From the NCBI GenBank assembly GCA_964428795.1, contig CAYRZL010000107.1, positions 1 through 7,900 on the forward strand: DNA of 7,900 bases, in the 5' to 3' direction. Every line of letters begins with the position of its first letter. The stretch's first letter is position 1. Shown here one piece after another: positions 1 through 6,153 of the stretch. The translations under genes and the position numbers were made by a program. Below the pieces are notes generated by a model that was given only the letters and a program-made list of their open reading frames with translations, was not told the DNA's origin and did not search any database. Source of the DNA: CAYRZL01 sp964428795 (GTDB lineage: Bacteria; Bacillota; Clostridia; Lachnospirales; Lachnospiraceae).

Positions 1-21
1 TGGTGGTTTCTTTTAAATCAG

Positions 22-43
22 TATTGTGAATATATCCACAATA
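22..43. repeat. 7-bp inverted repeat, operator-like or small hairpin
   Basis: TATTGTG at 22-28 is followed after 8 bases by its exact complement CACAATA at 37-43. It lies in an A+T-rich stretch about 45 bases upstream of the first supported start codon (89), where an operator or leader hairpin would be expected. No T-run follows, so it does not look like a terminator. The role is inferred from position only. Confidence 0.35.
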
Positions 44-88
44 TCATATAATCAACTTGCTGCTGGAGATTGGACGGAAGATGGTTCT

Positions 89-181
89 ATGCCGGTCTCC
101 AAAAGAAAGCAGCGGGGCAGACCTGGAAGGTCTGTTTCAACTAATATTTATGAGAACAGAGGTGGAAGATGTGAGGATTGA
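89..181 (+). CDS. Micro-ORF, 30-residue basic peptide with AT-hook-like core
   Basis: A short frame opens at ATG 89 and stops at TGA 179-181, giving 30 residues. It is preceded by GGACGGAAG (72-80) with GGAAG about 8 bases from the ATG, a better ribosome site than any candidate for the longer overlapping frame. The N-terminal part is strongly basic (K5 R6 K7, R9, R11, R14) and contains R-G-R-P at residues 9-12, the core of an AT-hook DNA-binding motif. The same four residues often occur in basic N-terminal tails of small regulators. It overlaps the start of the next gene, so the two may be translationally coupled. It could be a leader peptide, a relic of a truncated DNA-binding protein, or non-coding. 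I do not recognise a family. Confidence 0.35.
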   Translation: MPVSKRKQRGRPGRSVSTNIYENRGGRCED

Positions 182-647
182 AAAGAAGTATTATGACATT
201 GCCAGCCGGGAGTGCAATGAAATCTGTGCGGAGCTGATCCGGGAAAAGGAGGAGCTTACAGAGGAAGAATGGGAAGCAGAAGCCCGTGCTACAGAGGCTG
301 ACCTGGAAAAACTGAAAAGAAGGTGCGAGGAGGAAAGCAGGAAGTGGAAAAAAGAGCCGGATGAAAAGAAGCAGAAGGAATTTCAAATCCTTTCTGACTG
401 TGCGTTGTGGCTGGCAGAATACATGGGACTGAATGTCGTGGTGGAGCAGCCCGACCAGTTCCGGGGAAGGATTGTGCTGGAGGCGGAATTATTTCTTACG
501 ACCTGCAACACCAGCCATACCGTGAACGAAATTCTGTGCAGCCTGATCCAGAAATCCAGCCAGTATTGTCTTGGTTGTTCTTCCGGATTATGGGAGATGG
601 AATTTCAGTTTGATCTATACCGGGAAGTGCCGGTGGAACAGGAGTAA
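150..647 (+). CDS. Hypothetical charged coiled-coil protein of a mobilization module
   Basis: This is a 165-residue protein of no family I recognise. Residues about 25-78 are very rich in Glu, Lys and Arg with heptad-like spacing, so a long helix or coiled coil is likely. Residues about 80-165 form a more ordinary globular part with several cysteines (C84, C119, C130, C140, C143). There is no signal peptide or membrane segment. The frame is open from 30 and has a TTG at 57 and an ATG at 81, but residues encoded before 150 look unlike protein, and the 89-181 frame fits that stretch better. I chose ATG 150. GTG 171, just after GAGGTGG, is a real alternative. It lies 127 bases upstream of the relaxase on the same strand. 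An accessory role in mobilization is inferred from context only. Confidence 0.6.
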   Translation: MRTEVEDVRIEKKYYDIASRECNEICAELIREKEELTEEEWEAEARATEADLEKLKRRCEEESRKWKKEPDEKKQKEFQILSDCALWLAEYMGLNVVVEQPDQFRGRIVLEAELFLTTCNTSHTVNEILCSLIQKSSQYCLGCSSGLWEMEFQFDLYREVPVEQE

Positions 648-774
648 CGGGATTAGATTTATTCCCGTAAAACAGAGAAACAGGTATCCGTGCCTGCATA
701 GATCATTGGCGTTTACGATAGGAGCAGTCGGAGCGGCTACTCTTCTTTTTTTGACAGAAAGGGGGCAGGCGATT

Positions 775-2184
775 ATGGCAACTACCAGGATCATGCCATT
801 GCATACAGGAAAAGGCCGGACCATCGGGCAGGCGGTCAGCGACATTATTGGTTATGTAGAAAACCCGGAGAAAACCGGGAATGGAAAACTGATTACCAGC
901 TATCAGTGCGACAGCCGGACTGCGGATGCAGAATTTCTTCTGGCAAAGAAGCAGTATATCCAAAGAACAGGCAGGGTGCGGGGCGCGGATGATGTGATCG
1001 CGTACCACCTGCGCCAGTCCTTTGTTCCCGGGGAGATCACACCAGAGGAGGCGAACCGGCTGGGCGTGGAGCTGGCCCAGCGCTTTACGAAAGGAAACCA
1101 TGCCTTTGTCGTCTGTACCCACACCGACAAGGCCCATATTCATAATCACATCATCTGGAGCGCGGTCAACCTGGAATGTGACCGCAAGTTCCGAAATTTT
1201 TGGGGCAGCACCAGGGCCGTGCGGCAGCTGAATGATACGATCTGCATTGAAAATGGCTATTCCATTGTGGAGAACCCGAAGCCCCACGGGAAGAGCTACG
1301 ATAAATGGCTGGGAGACCAGGCGAAGCCTTCCCACCGTGAACTTCTGTGCGCGGCCATAGACAGTGCTTTGCAGGAGCATCCGGCAGATTGGGATGCGCT
1401 GCTTCATCTTTTGCAGGAGGTCGGTTATGAAATCAGAAGGAAAGGGGAGAACCCTTCCTTCCGGTATAGGAGTTGGAGCCGCGCAGTCCATCTGGATACG
1501 CTGGGAAATGGCTACGCCAAAAACGAGCTGCTGGCCGTCCTGAAAGGGGAGCGGGCGCATACGCCCAGAAAGAAAAAGCAACCGTATCAGAAAGCGGAAA
1601 AGGTGAGCTTGTTGGTAGATATTCAGGCAAAGCTGCAGCAGGGAAAGGGAGCCGGTTATGCCCGCTGGGCAAAGACCTTCAACCTCAAACAGATGGCACA
1701 GACCATGAATTATCTGACGGAGCATAACCTGCTGGAATACAGCGAGCTGAGCGAAAAAGCAGCGGCGGTAACGGCACGCCACCATGAGCTGTCTGCGCGG
1801 ATCAAGGAAGCCGAAAAGAGGATGGCGGAGATCGCTGTCCTGCGGAAGCACATCATCAATTATTCAAAGACGAGGGAGGTGTATGTGGCGTACCGGAGGG
1901 CAGGATATTCCAAAAAGTTTCTGGCGGAGCATGAGGCTGACATCCTGCTTCATAAGGCGGCAAAGAGGGCATTTGATGAATTGGGAGTAAGTAAGATTCC
2001 GACTGTGAAGAGCCTGCAGGCGGAGTACGCGCGGCTGATGGAGGAAAAGAAGGGAGCCTACGGGGAGTACCGGAAGGCTCGTGATGAAATGAAGGAGCTG
2101 CTTACTGTAAAGGCAAATGTGGATCGGCTGCTGGGTATGGAAGAGCAGGAGGCCGGAAAGGAAAAAGAACAAGGGGAGCGCTGA
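775..2184 (+). CDS. MOBP-family relaxase / mobilization nuclease
   Basis: This 469-residue protein is a relaxase that nicks one strand at an origin of transfer and pilots it into a recipient. The diagnostic metal-binding motif H-x-D-K-x-H-x-H-N-H is complete at residues 116-125. The motif G-Y-V-E-N-P-E-K-T at 26-34 places a candidate catalytic tyrosine at Y27, as in MobA/VirD2-type (Pfam Relaxase) proteins of Firmicutes conjugative elements. The C-terminal half (about 330-390 and 430-469) is Lys/Glu/Arg-rich and probably helical. ATG 775 is chosen because AAAGGGGG ends 9 bases upstream and the next residues match the usual family N-terminus. The frame is open back to 571, but that extension overlaps the preceding gene and looks non-coding. 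No frameshift is seen, so the gene appears intact. An inverted repeat ACGGGA/TCCCGT (647-652, 663-668) sits in the upstream gap. Confidence 0.93.
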   Translation: MATTRIMPLHTGKGRTIGQAVSDIIGYVENPEKTGNGKLITSYQCDSRTADAEFLLAKKQYIQRTGRVRGADDVIAYHLRQSFVPGEITPEEANRLGVELAQRFTKGNHAFVVCTHTDKAHIHNHIIWSAVNLECDRKFRNFWGSTRAVRQLNDTICIENGYSIVENPKPHGKSYDKWLGDQAKPSHRELLCAAIDSALQEHPADWDALLHLLQEVGYEIRRKGENPSFRYRSWSRAVHLDTLGNGYAKNELLAVLKGERAHTPRKKKQPYQKAEKVSLLVDIQAKLQQGKGAGYARWAKTFNLKQMAQTMNYLTEHNLLEYSELSEKAAAVTARHHELSARIKEAEKRMAEIAVLRKHIINYSKTREVYVAYRRAGYSKKFLAEHEADILLHKAAKRAFDELGVSKIPTVKSLQAEYARLMEEKKGAYGEYRKARDEMKELLTVKANVDRLLGMEEQEAGKEKEQGER

Positions 2185-2200
2185 GCGGACCGTGCAAAAA

Positions 2201-2320
2201 GCGTTCTACGAACGCGCAGCCACAGAATGGAATTCTGTGTTCCAATGGGGCTTGGGGATATCCCCAACAAGCAGCGTCTGGTAGCCGAATGGCTATCCAG
2301 AGGCATTGCTTGCCGGTAGT
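2201..2320. other. Candidate origin of transfer: cluster of four inverted repeats
   Basis: The 264-base gap after the relaxase carries four hairpins in 100 bases. They are GCGTTC/GAACGC (2201-2215), CACAGAAT/ATTCTGTG (2221-2239), the perfect 16-base palindrome TTGGGGATATCCCCAA (2252-2267), and CTGG-TAGCC/GGCTA-TCCAG with one bulge (2278-2300). A GCTTGCC run follows at 2308-2314. None has an adjacent T-run, so ordinary terminators are unlikely. MOBP origins of transfer typically consist of an inverted repeat a few bases 5' of the nick and often lie beside the relaxase gene. On that model the fourth repeat and GCTTGCC are the best nick region. The nick position is inference. Confidence 0.5.
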
Positions 2321-2381
2321 ATGTCTCAGCAAAGAAGTTTTTTCCATTAGTTTTTCTTATGAAATAGTCCTGAAATCCGAA

Positions 2382-2410
2382 TTGCTGTAAAAATATGATA
2401 ATCGTAGAAT
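2382..2410 (+). promoter_or_regulatory. Sigma-A-type promoter of the flavodoxin operon
   Basis: TTGCTG (2382-2387) and TAGAAT (2405-2410) are separated by exactly 17 bases in an A+T-rich stretch. This would start transcription about 30 bases before the first flavodoxin codon. A second -10-like TATGAT overlaps the spacer. No clear operator palindrome is visible around it. Confidence 0.55.
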
Positions 2411-2448
2411 ATGACATATAGAACAGGAAATATAGAGGAGCAAAGGAA

Positions 2449-2937
2449 ATGAAAGAAAAAACATTAATTATTTATTATTCGCAGGCACGAGGTAACACAA
2501 AGCGTATTGCTGAAAAAATACATCGAGTTACCGGATTTGATATGGTACGTCTTGATACCGTGCAGCCATATACTGGAAGTTATCAGGAAATTGTGGATCA
2601 GGGGAAGCAAGAAGTGAATAAGGGCTTTCTGCCTCAAATCAAGTCATTGGGTGTGGATATTTCAGCGTATAATCGGTTGATTGTCGGTACGCCTACCTGG
2701 TGGTATACGATGGCACCTGCTGTAAGGACGTTCCTCGCGTCAAATGATTTTACTGGAAAAACAATTGTTCCTTTTATGACGCATGGCGGGTGGCCGGGAC
2801 ATGTGATGAAAGATATTAAGGACATATGTAAGAGAGCTGTTATAGAAAAGGAATTTTCTATTCAGTTTGATTCTACAGGTGGTGATACCCTGGTTACAGA
2901 TGAAAATGAAATTGATGTGTGGATTAAATCACTGTAA
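2449..2937 (+). CDS. Flavodoxin A (Flavodoxin_4-like), cytoplasmic
   Basis: This 162-residue single-domain protein should bind FMN and act as an electron carrier or small FMN-dependent reductase. The first strand (TLIIYYS, 5-11) leads into the phosphate loop S-Q-A-R-G-N-T (11-17), close to the classical T/S-x-T-G-N-T. The pair W84-W85 followed by Y86 and the segment F-T-G-K-T (101-105) are the hallmarks of this subfamily, near the flavin ring. There is no signal peptide. GAGGAG ends about 8 bases before ATG 2449. It is the first gene of the operon, right behind the promoter, and is noticeably A+T-rich compared with the relaxase. It is only distantly similar to the other flavodoxins here, so it is not a recent duplicate. 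Physiological partner unknown. Confidence 0.9.
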   Translation: MKEKTLIIYYSQARGNTKRIAEKIHRVTGFDMVRLDTVQPYTGSYQEIVDQGKQEVNKGFLPQIKSLGVDISAYNRLIVGTPTWWYTMAPAVRTFLASNDFTGKTIVPFMTHGGWPGHVMKDIKDICKRAVIEKEFSIQFDSTGGDTLVTDENEIDVWIKSL

Positions 2938-2994
2938 GCTGAAATTTTAGTATTGTTTTACTGATTGGAGAGACATATTAGAGGGAGGAAAGTA

Positions 2995-3525
2995 ATGACA
3001 AAAAATCTGATACTTTACTATTCACGCAAAGGAGAAAATTATTGGAACGGCAGCATTAAAAATATAACGAAAGGTAATACGGAAACCGTTGCAGAATTTA
3101 TCCGTAATGCAGTAGGTGGTGATCTGTTTGAGGTGGATACCGTAAAGCCATATGCAGAAGATTACTATGCCTGCACAGAAGAGGCAAAACAGGAACTGCG
3201 TACAGGGGCCAGACCTGAGCTGAAAGAGTATTTAAACAGTATTGATGGGTATGACAATATATTTGTCTGTGGCCCGTGCTGGTGGGGAACCTACCCATGC
3301 GCTGTCTTTTCTCAGCTGGAGCGCCTTGATTTTAGCGGAAAAAAGGTTATGGCTGTTATGACTCATGAGGGTAGTGGTCTTGGAAGCTGTGAGCGGGATC
3401 TTAAAAAGTTCTGTAAGGGAGCGTCTTTCGGCAAGGGGCTTGCTATTCATGGAGCGGAGGCAGAACAGTCCGAATCGCGGGTTCTCACATGGGCAAAAAA
3501 GCAGGTTTCAACAAATGAGATTTGA
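2995..3525 (+). CDS. Flavodoxin B with extended phosphate loop and CGPC motif
   Basis: This 176-residue flavodoxin-fold protein is predicted to be an FMN-dependent electron carrier. After the first strand (NLILYYSRKG, 4-13) the phosphate-binding loop is stretched by about 15 residues before the G-N-T-E element at 27-30. This variant is known in the Flavodoxin_4 group. C92-G-P-C95 directly precedes W96-W97, so a thioredoxin-type CxxC spelling sits at the flavin-ring loop. Further cysteines are C60, C102, C132 and C140. ATG 2995 is chosen because AGGGAGG (2982-2988) lies 6 bases upstream; an in-frame TTG at 2965 has no comparable site. The gap to the previous gene is 57 bases and to the next 25, consistent with one operon. 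Confidence 0.9.
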   Translation: MTKNLILYYSRKGENYWNGSIKNITKGNTETVAEFIRNAVGGDLFEVDTVKPYAEDYYACTEEAKQELRTGARPELKEYLNSIDGYDNIFVCGPCWWGTYPCAVFSQLERLDFSGKKVMAVMTHEGSGLGSCERDLKKFCKGASFGKGLAIHGAEAEQSESRVLTWAKKQVSTNEI

Positions 3526-3550
3526 TAGATTGAGAGAGAAGGAGAGAAAA

Positions 3551-4303
3551 ATGGCTATTACAGAGTTTGCAAAACAGTATCATGAAAAAATGTTTCCGGG
3601 GTGTGTATCAGAATTGCAGAAGACAGATCCAGAATTTGCAGAACGGTTTGACAATTTTGCTTTTGATGAAGTGGTAAATCAGGATGATCTGGATGATAAG
3701 ACGCGTTTTATGGTGATTCTGGCAACGCTGCTGGGCTGTCAGGGCAGTGAGGAGTTTCGCACCATGCTTCCGGCGGCGATGAATTTTGGTGTAACACCGG
3801 TAGAGATTAAGGAAATTGTATATCAGGCTGTAGCTTATCTTGGTATGGGCCGGATATTTCCTTTCCTAAAAATCACGAATGGGGTGTTGGCTGAAAACGG
3901 AATCGAATTACCGCTTCCTTCACAGGCTTCTACGACAACGGAAAACCGCAGGGAGGCGGGGACGCAGGCGCAGGTGGATATTTTCGGGGACAAAATGAAA
4001 GATTTTTGGAAATCCGGTCCGGGAGAAAGCCGTCACATTAATTACTGGCTGGCCGCGAATTGTTTCGGAGACTACTACACAAGGGGCGGGCTTGACTATA
4101 AGCAGAGAGAAATGATCACGTTCTGTTTCCTGGCGGCACAGGGCGGTTGCGAGCCGCAGCTCACCAGTCATGCGGCCGCGAATATTCGAATTGGAAATGA
4201 TAAGGTATTTCTGATCAAAGTGATCTCGCAGTGTTTGCCCTATATTGGATATCCCCGCAGTCTCAATGCGCTGGCCTGTGTAAATGCGGCTGCAAAGGAT
4301 TAA
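3551..4303 (+). CDS. Carboxymuconolactone decarboxylase family protein, two tandem domains
   Basis: This 250-residue protein carries two copies of the CMD/AhpD-like helical fold: about 30-115 and about 145-250. The first contains D-D-K-T-R-F at 48-53 and L-L-G-C-Q-G-S-E-E-F (60-69). The second contains Y-K-Q-R-E-M (183-188) followed by A-A-Q-G-G-C-E-P-Q-L-T-S-H (195-207), the E...H pattern typical of the fold. Neither domain has the paired CxxC of peroxidatic AhpD, so a thiol peroxidase role is not supported. Small CMD proteins act in decarboxylation, in alkylhydroperoxide metabolism, or have no assigned activity. AGAAGGAGAG precedes ATG 3551; the frame is open back to 3365, but that part overlaps flavodoxin B. 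Co-transcription with an aldo/keto reductase 19 bases downstream suggests a shared small-molecule pathway. Confidence 0.88.
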   Translation: MAITEFAKQYHEKMFPGCVSELQKTDPEFAERFDNFAFDEVVNQDDLDDKTRFMVILATLLGCQGSEEFRTMLPAAMNFGVTPVEIKEIVYQAVAYLGMGRIFPFLKITNGVLAENGIELPLPSQASTTTENRREAGTQAQVDIFGDKMKDFWKSGPGESRHINYWLAANCFGDYYTRGGLDYKQREMITFCFLAAQGGCEPQLTSHAAANIRIGNDKVFLIKVISQCLPYIGYPRSLNALACVNAAAKD

Positions 4304-4322
4304 ATAAGAAGGAGAGTATAAG

Positions 4323-5426
4323 ATGAAGAAGCTTGGGTTTGGTTTTATGCGTCTGCCCCGCCTTGCGGATCAGTCCGTCGATATCGAGCTGGTGAAGCAG
4401 ATGGTGGATTTGTTCATGCAGAACGGTTTCTGTTACTTTGATACAGCATATAAATATTGCGGCGGATTATCGGAGCCTGCGCTGAGGGAAGCGCTGATTG
4501 ACCGATATCCCCGTGAAAGTTACATCCTGACAACGAAGCTGTCCAATGAGTTTATGCGCACAAAAGAGGAGCAGGAACAGGTATTTGAGGATCAGCTCTG
4601 CCGTTTGGGAGTGGATTATTTTGATTACTATCTGCTGCACAATCAGGGTGCGGTGAACTACAGGGTATCTCTGGAATTGGATAGTTTTGATTTTATTTTA
4701 CGGAAAAAGGCGGAAGGAAAGATTCGGCACATAGGAATCTCCTTTCATGACACGGCACAGCTGTTGGATGAGATTCTGACGGATCACCCTGAGATTGAGG
4801 TGGTGCAGCTGCAGATCAATTATCTGGATTGGGAGAATGACAGCATTCAGTCACGAAAATGCTGGGAAGTTGCCCGAAAACATGGCAAGCCTGTCATTGT
4901 CATGGAACCGGTAAAGGGAGGCAGCCTTGTAAATATCCCCAGGGAAGCGGAAGACTTGTTTCGAAAGTACGCGCCGGAAGCATCCAATGTGTCCTGGGCT
5001 TTGCGTTTTGCTGCCAGTCATGATGGCGTCATGATGGTTTTGTCCGGTATGAACACTGTAGAACAGATGCGGGAGAATATTGAGACGATGAAGGAGTTTG
5101 TGCCGCTCAATGAGGAAGAACAAGATCTTACCGGTGAGGCGGCGAAGATTATACAGAGCAGCCTGACGATTCCATGTACGGGATGCGGCTACTGTACTGT
5201 GAAATGTCCGAAACAGATACCAATACCGGAATATTTTTCGCTGTTCCAGCATGGATATATGACCACACAATTTGTGTATTATTATAATCTTTCGCAGACG
5301 CATCCGAAGGCGGGAGAGTGTATCGGGTGTCATCAATGCGAGAAGCATTGTCCGCAGCATATTGAGATTACAAAACATTTGAAAGAAATTTCGGAAAAGT
5401 TTGATGGTTTCCAGGGATGGAGATAG
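4323..5426 (+). CDS. Aldo/keto reductase with two C-terminal [4Fe-4S] motifs
   Basis: This 367-residue protein has an aldo/keto reductase barrel over residues about 1-265 and a ferredoxin-like tail. The catalytic tetrad is readable as D40, Y45 (in D-T-A-Y-K-Y), K72 (T-T-K) and H106 (L-L-H-N). The tail has two four-cysteine motifs: C285-x2-C288-x2-C291-x3-C295-P and C333-x2-C336-x2-C339-x3-C343-P. Both have the spacing expected for [4Fe-4S] clusters. Proteins of this layout (COG1453 type) are common in anaerobes, but substrates are mostly unassigned. The clusters imply that electrons can pass to or from carriers such as the flavodoxins encoded on both sides, instead of, or besides, NAD(P)H. 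AAGGAGAG ends about 7 bases before ATG 4323. It sits in the middle of the operon and is probably cytoplasmic. Confidence 0.93.
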   Translation: MKKLGFGFMRLPRLADQSVDIELVKQMVDLFMQNGFCYFDTAYKYCGGLSEPALREALIDRYPRESYILTTKLSNEFMRTKEEQEQVFEDQLCRLGVDYFDYYLLHNQGAVNYRVSLELDSFDFILRKKAEGKIRHIGISFHDTAQLLDEILTDHPEIEVVQLQINYLDWENDSIQSRKCWEVARKHGKPVIVMEPVKGGSLVNIPREAEDLFRKYAPEASNVSWALRFAASHDGVMMVLSGMNTVEQMRENIETMKEFVPLNEEEQDLTGEAAKIIQSSLTIPCTGCGYCTVKCPKQIPIPEYFSLFQHGYMTTQFVYYYNLSQTHPKAGECIGCHQCEKHCPQHIEITKHLKEISEKFDGFQGWR

Positions 5427-5452
5427 AAATAAAAATGCGAGGAAAAAAGAAT

Positions 5453-5938
5453 ATGAAAAAATCATTGGTAGTATATTTCAGCGCAAGCGGTATTACAAAA
5501 AAGCTTGCTGAAAATCTGGCAGAGGCTACAGATGCTGATCTGTATGAGATTAAGCCGGAAGTGGCGTATACGTCGACCGACCTGAATTGGACGGATAAAC
5601 AGGCGCGGAGTACGATTGAGATGCATGATAAAACATTTCGCCCTCCTATGGCAGAGAAAAATGCCAACATTGTAAAATATGATGTAATTTATTTAGGTTT
5701 TCCGATCTGGTGGTATGTAGCTCCTACTATTATTAATACGTTTTTGGAAGCTTATGATTTTACAGGTAAGACCATCGTGCTCTTTGCCACATCTGGGGGC
5801 AGCGGATTTGGAAATACAATTAGGGAACTGGAGGGAAGCTGCCCTGGAGCAAAGCTTATGGAAGGCAAAGTATTCAGCCGCAGACAGTCCACAGAGGATT
5901 TAAAGAGCTGGGTAGATTGTATCAGTATGAAAGTGTAG
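5453..5938 (+). CDS. Flavodoxin C (Flavodoxin_4-like), cytoplasmic
   Basis: This 161-residue flavodoxin-fold protein is predicted to bind FMN. The first strand (SLVVYFS, 4-10) is followed by a short phosphate loop S-A-S-G-I-T (10-15), with Ile where classical flavodoxins have Asn. The family signature is F-P-I-W-W-Y-V-A-P (83-91), then Y-D-F-T-G-K-T (101-107) and a glycine-rich S-G-G-S-G-F-G (114-120). ATG 5453 is preferred: GAGG lies 10 bases upstream and the next residues match the family N-terminus. An in-frame ATG at 5417 would overlap the aldo/keto reductase by 10 bases and add 12 charged residues. It follows the reductase after 26 bases, which makes it a natural candidate electron partner for the iron-sulfur tail, though that is inference. 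Confidence 0.9.
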   Translation: MKKSLVVYFSASGITKKLAENLAEATDADLYEIKPEVAYTSTDLNWTDKQARSTIEMHDKTFRPPMAEKNANIVKYDVIYLGFPIWWYVAPTIINTFLEAYDFTGKTIVLFATSGGSGFGNTIRELEGSCPGAKLMEGKVFSRRQSTEDLKSWVDCISMKV

Positions 5939-5967
5939 ATTTCACTTGAGTAGGAAGGAGGCAGTTC

Positions 5968-6153
5968 ATGTCAATGGCTGTGTTCTCGAATTTCCTGTCG
6001 GTGGAAAATATGGAACAGGAGGATGGATGTAAGGATGGAAGAAGCGAACGTTTATTTTACAAAAGAAATCACTCCGAAGAGTCTGGTGAGAATTTATCAT
6101 GCGCTGGGAGTGGAGCTTGCCGGAAAGGTCGGCGTAAAAATATCTACCGGTGA
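5968..6153 (+). CDS. Possible 61-codon leader ORF overlapping the DUF362 gene
   Basis: AAGGAGG (5955-5961), one of the strongest ribosome sites in the window, lies 6 bases before ATG 5968. That frame runs 61 codons and overlaps the DUF362 gene for about 119 bases in another frame. The overlapping part mirrors the DUF362 coding sequence and looks non-native. Only the first 20 or so residues, with a hydrophobic start, are free of overlap. It may serve to deliver ribosomes to the DUF362 start by coupling, or it may mark an old frameshift near the gene start. I see no family for it. Confidence 0.25.
   Translation: MSMAVFSNFLSVENMEQEDGCKDGRSERLFYKRNHSEESGENLSCAGSGACRKGRRKNIYR

Noticed and set aside
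57..149. Upstream extension of the coiled-coil gene to TTG 57 or ATG 81
   Set aside because: Residues encoded there look unnatural, the starts lack proper ribosome sites, and another frame (89-181) explains the stretch better.
571..774. N-terminal extension of the relaxase frame by 68 codons
   Set aside because: It overlaps the preceding gene, does not look like protein, and ATG 775 has a good ribosome site and the family N-terminus.
703..1851. Long antisense frame of 382 codons opposite the relaxase
   Set aside because: It is the complement of a well-supported relaxase gene, has no family resemblance and no convincing ribosome site; long antisense frames are expected in G+C-rich coding DNA.
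2221..2267. Hairpins after the relaxase as an intrinsic terminator
   Set aside because: Stems are present but no T-run follows any of them; the nearest T-run (about 2338-2343) has no adjacent stem.
2952..2980. Promoter-like TTGTTT and TATTAG with 17-base spacing before flavodoxin B
   Set aside because: The start site would fall on the ribosome site of the gene, and the gene is close enough to flavodoxin A for read-through.
4851..5465. Antisense frame of 204 codons opposite the aldo/keto reductase
   Set aside because: It covers the conserved iron-sulfur coding region in reverse, shows biased composition, and has no recognisable domain.
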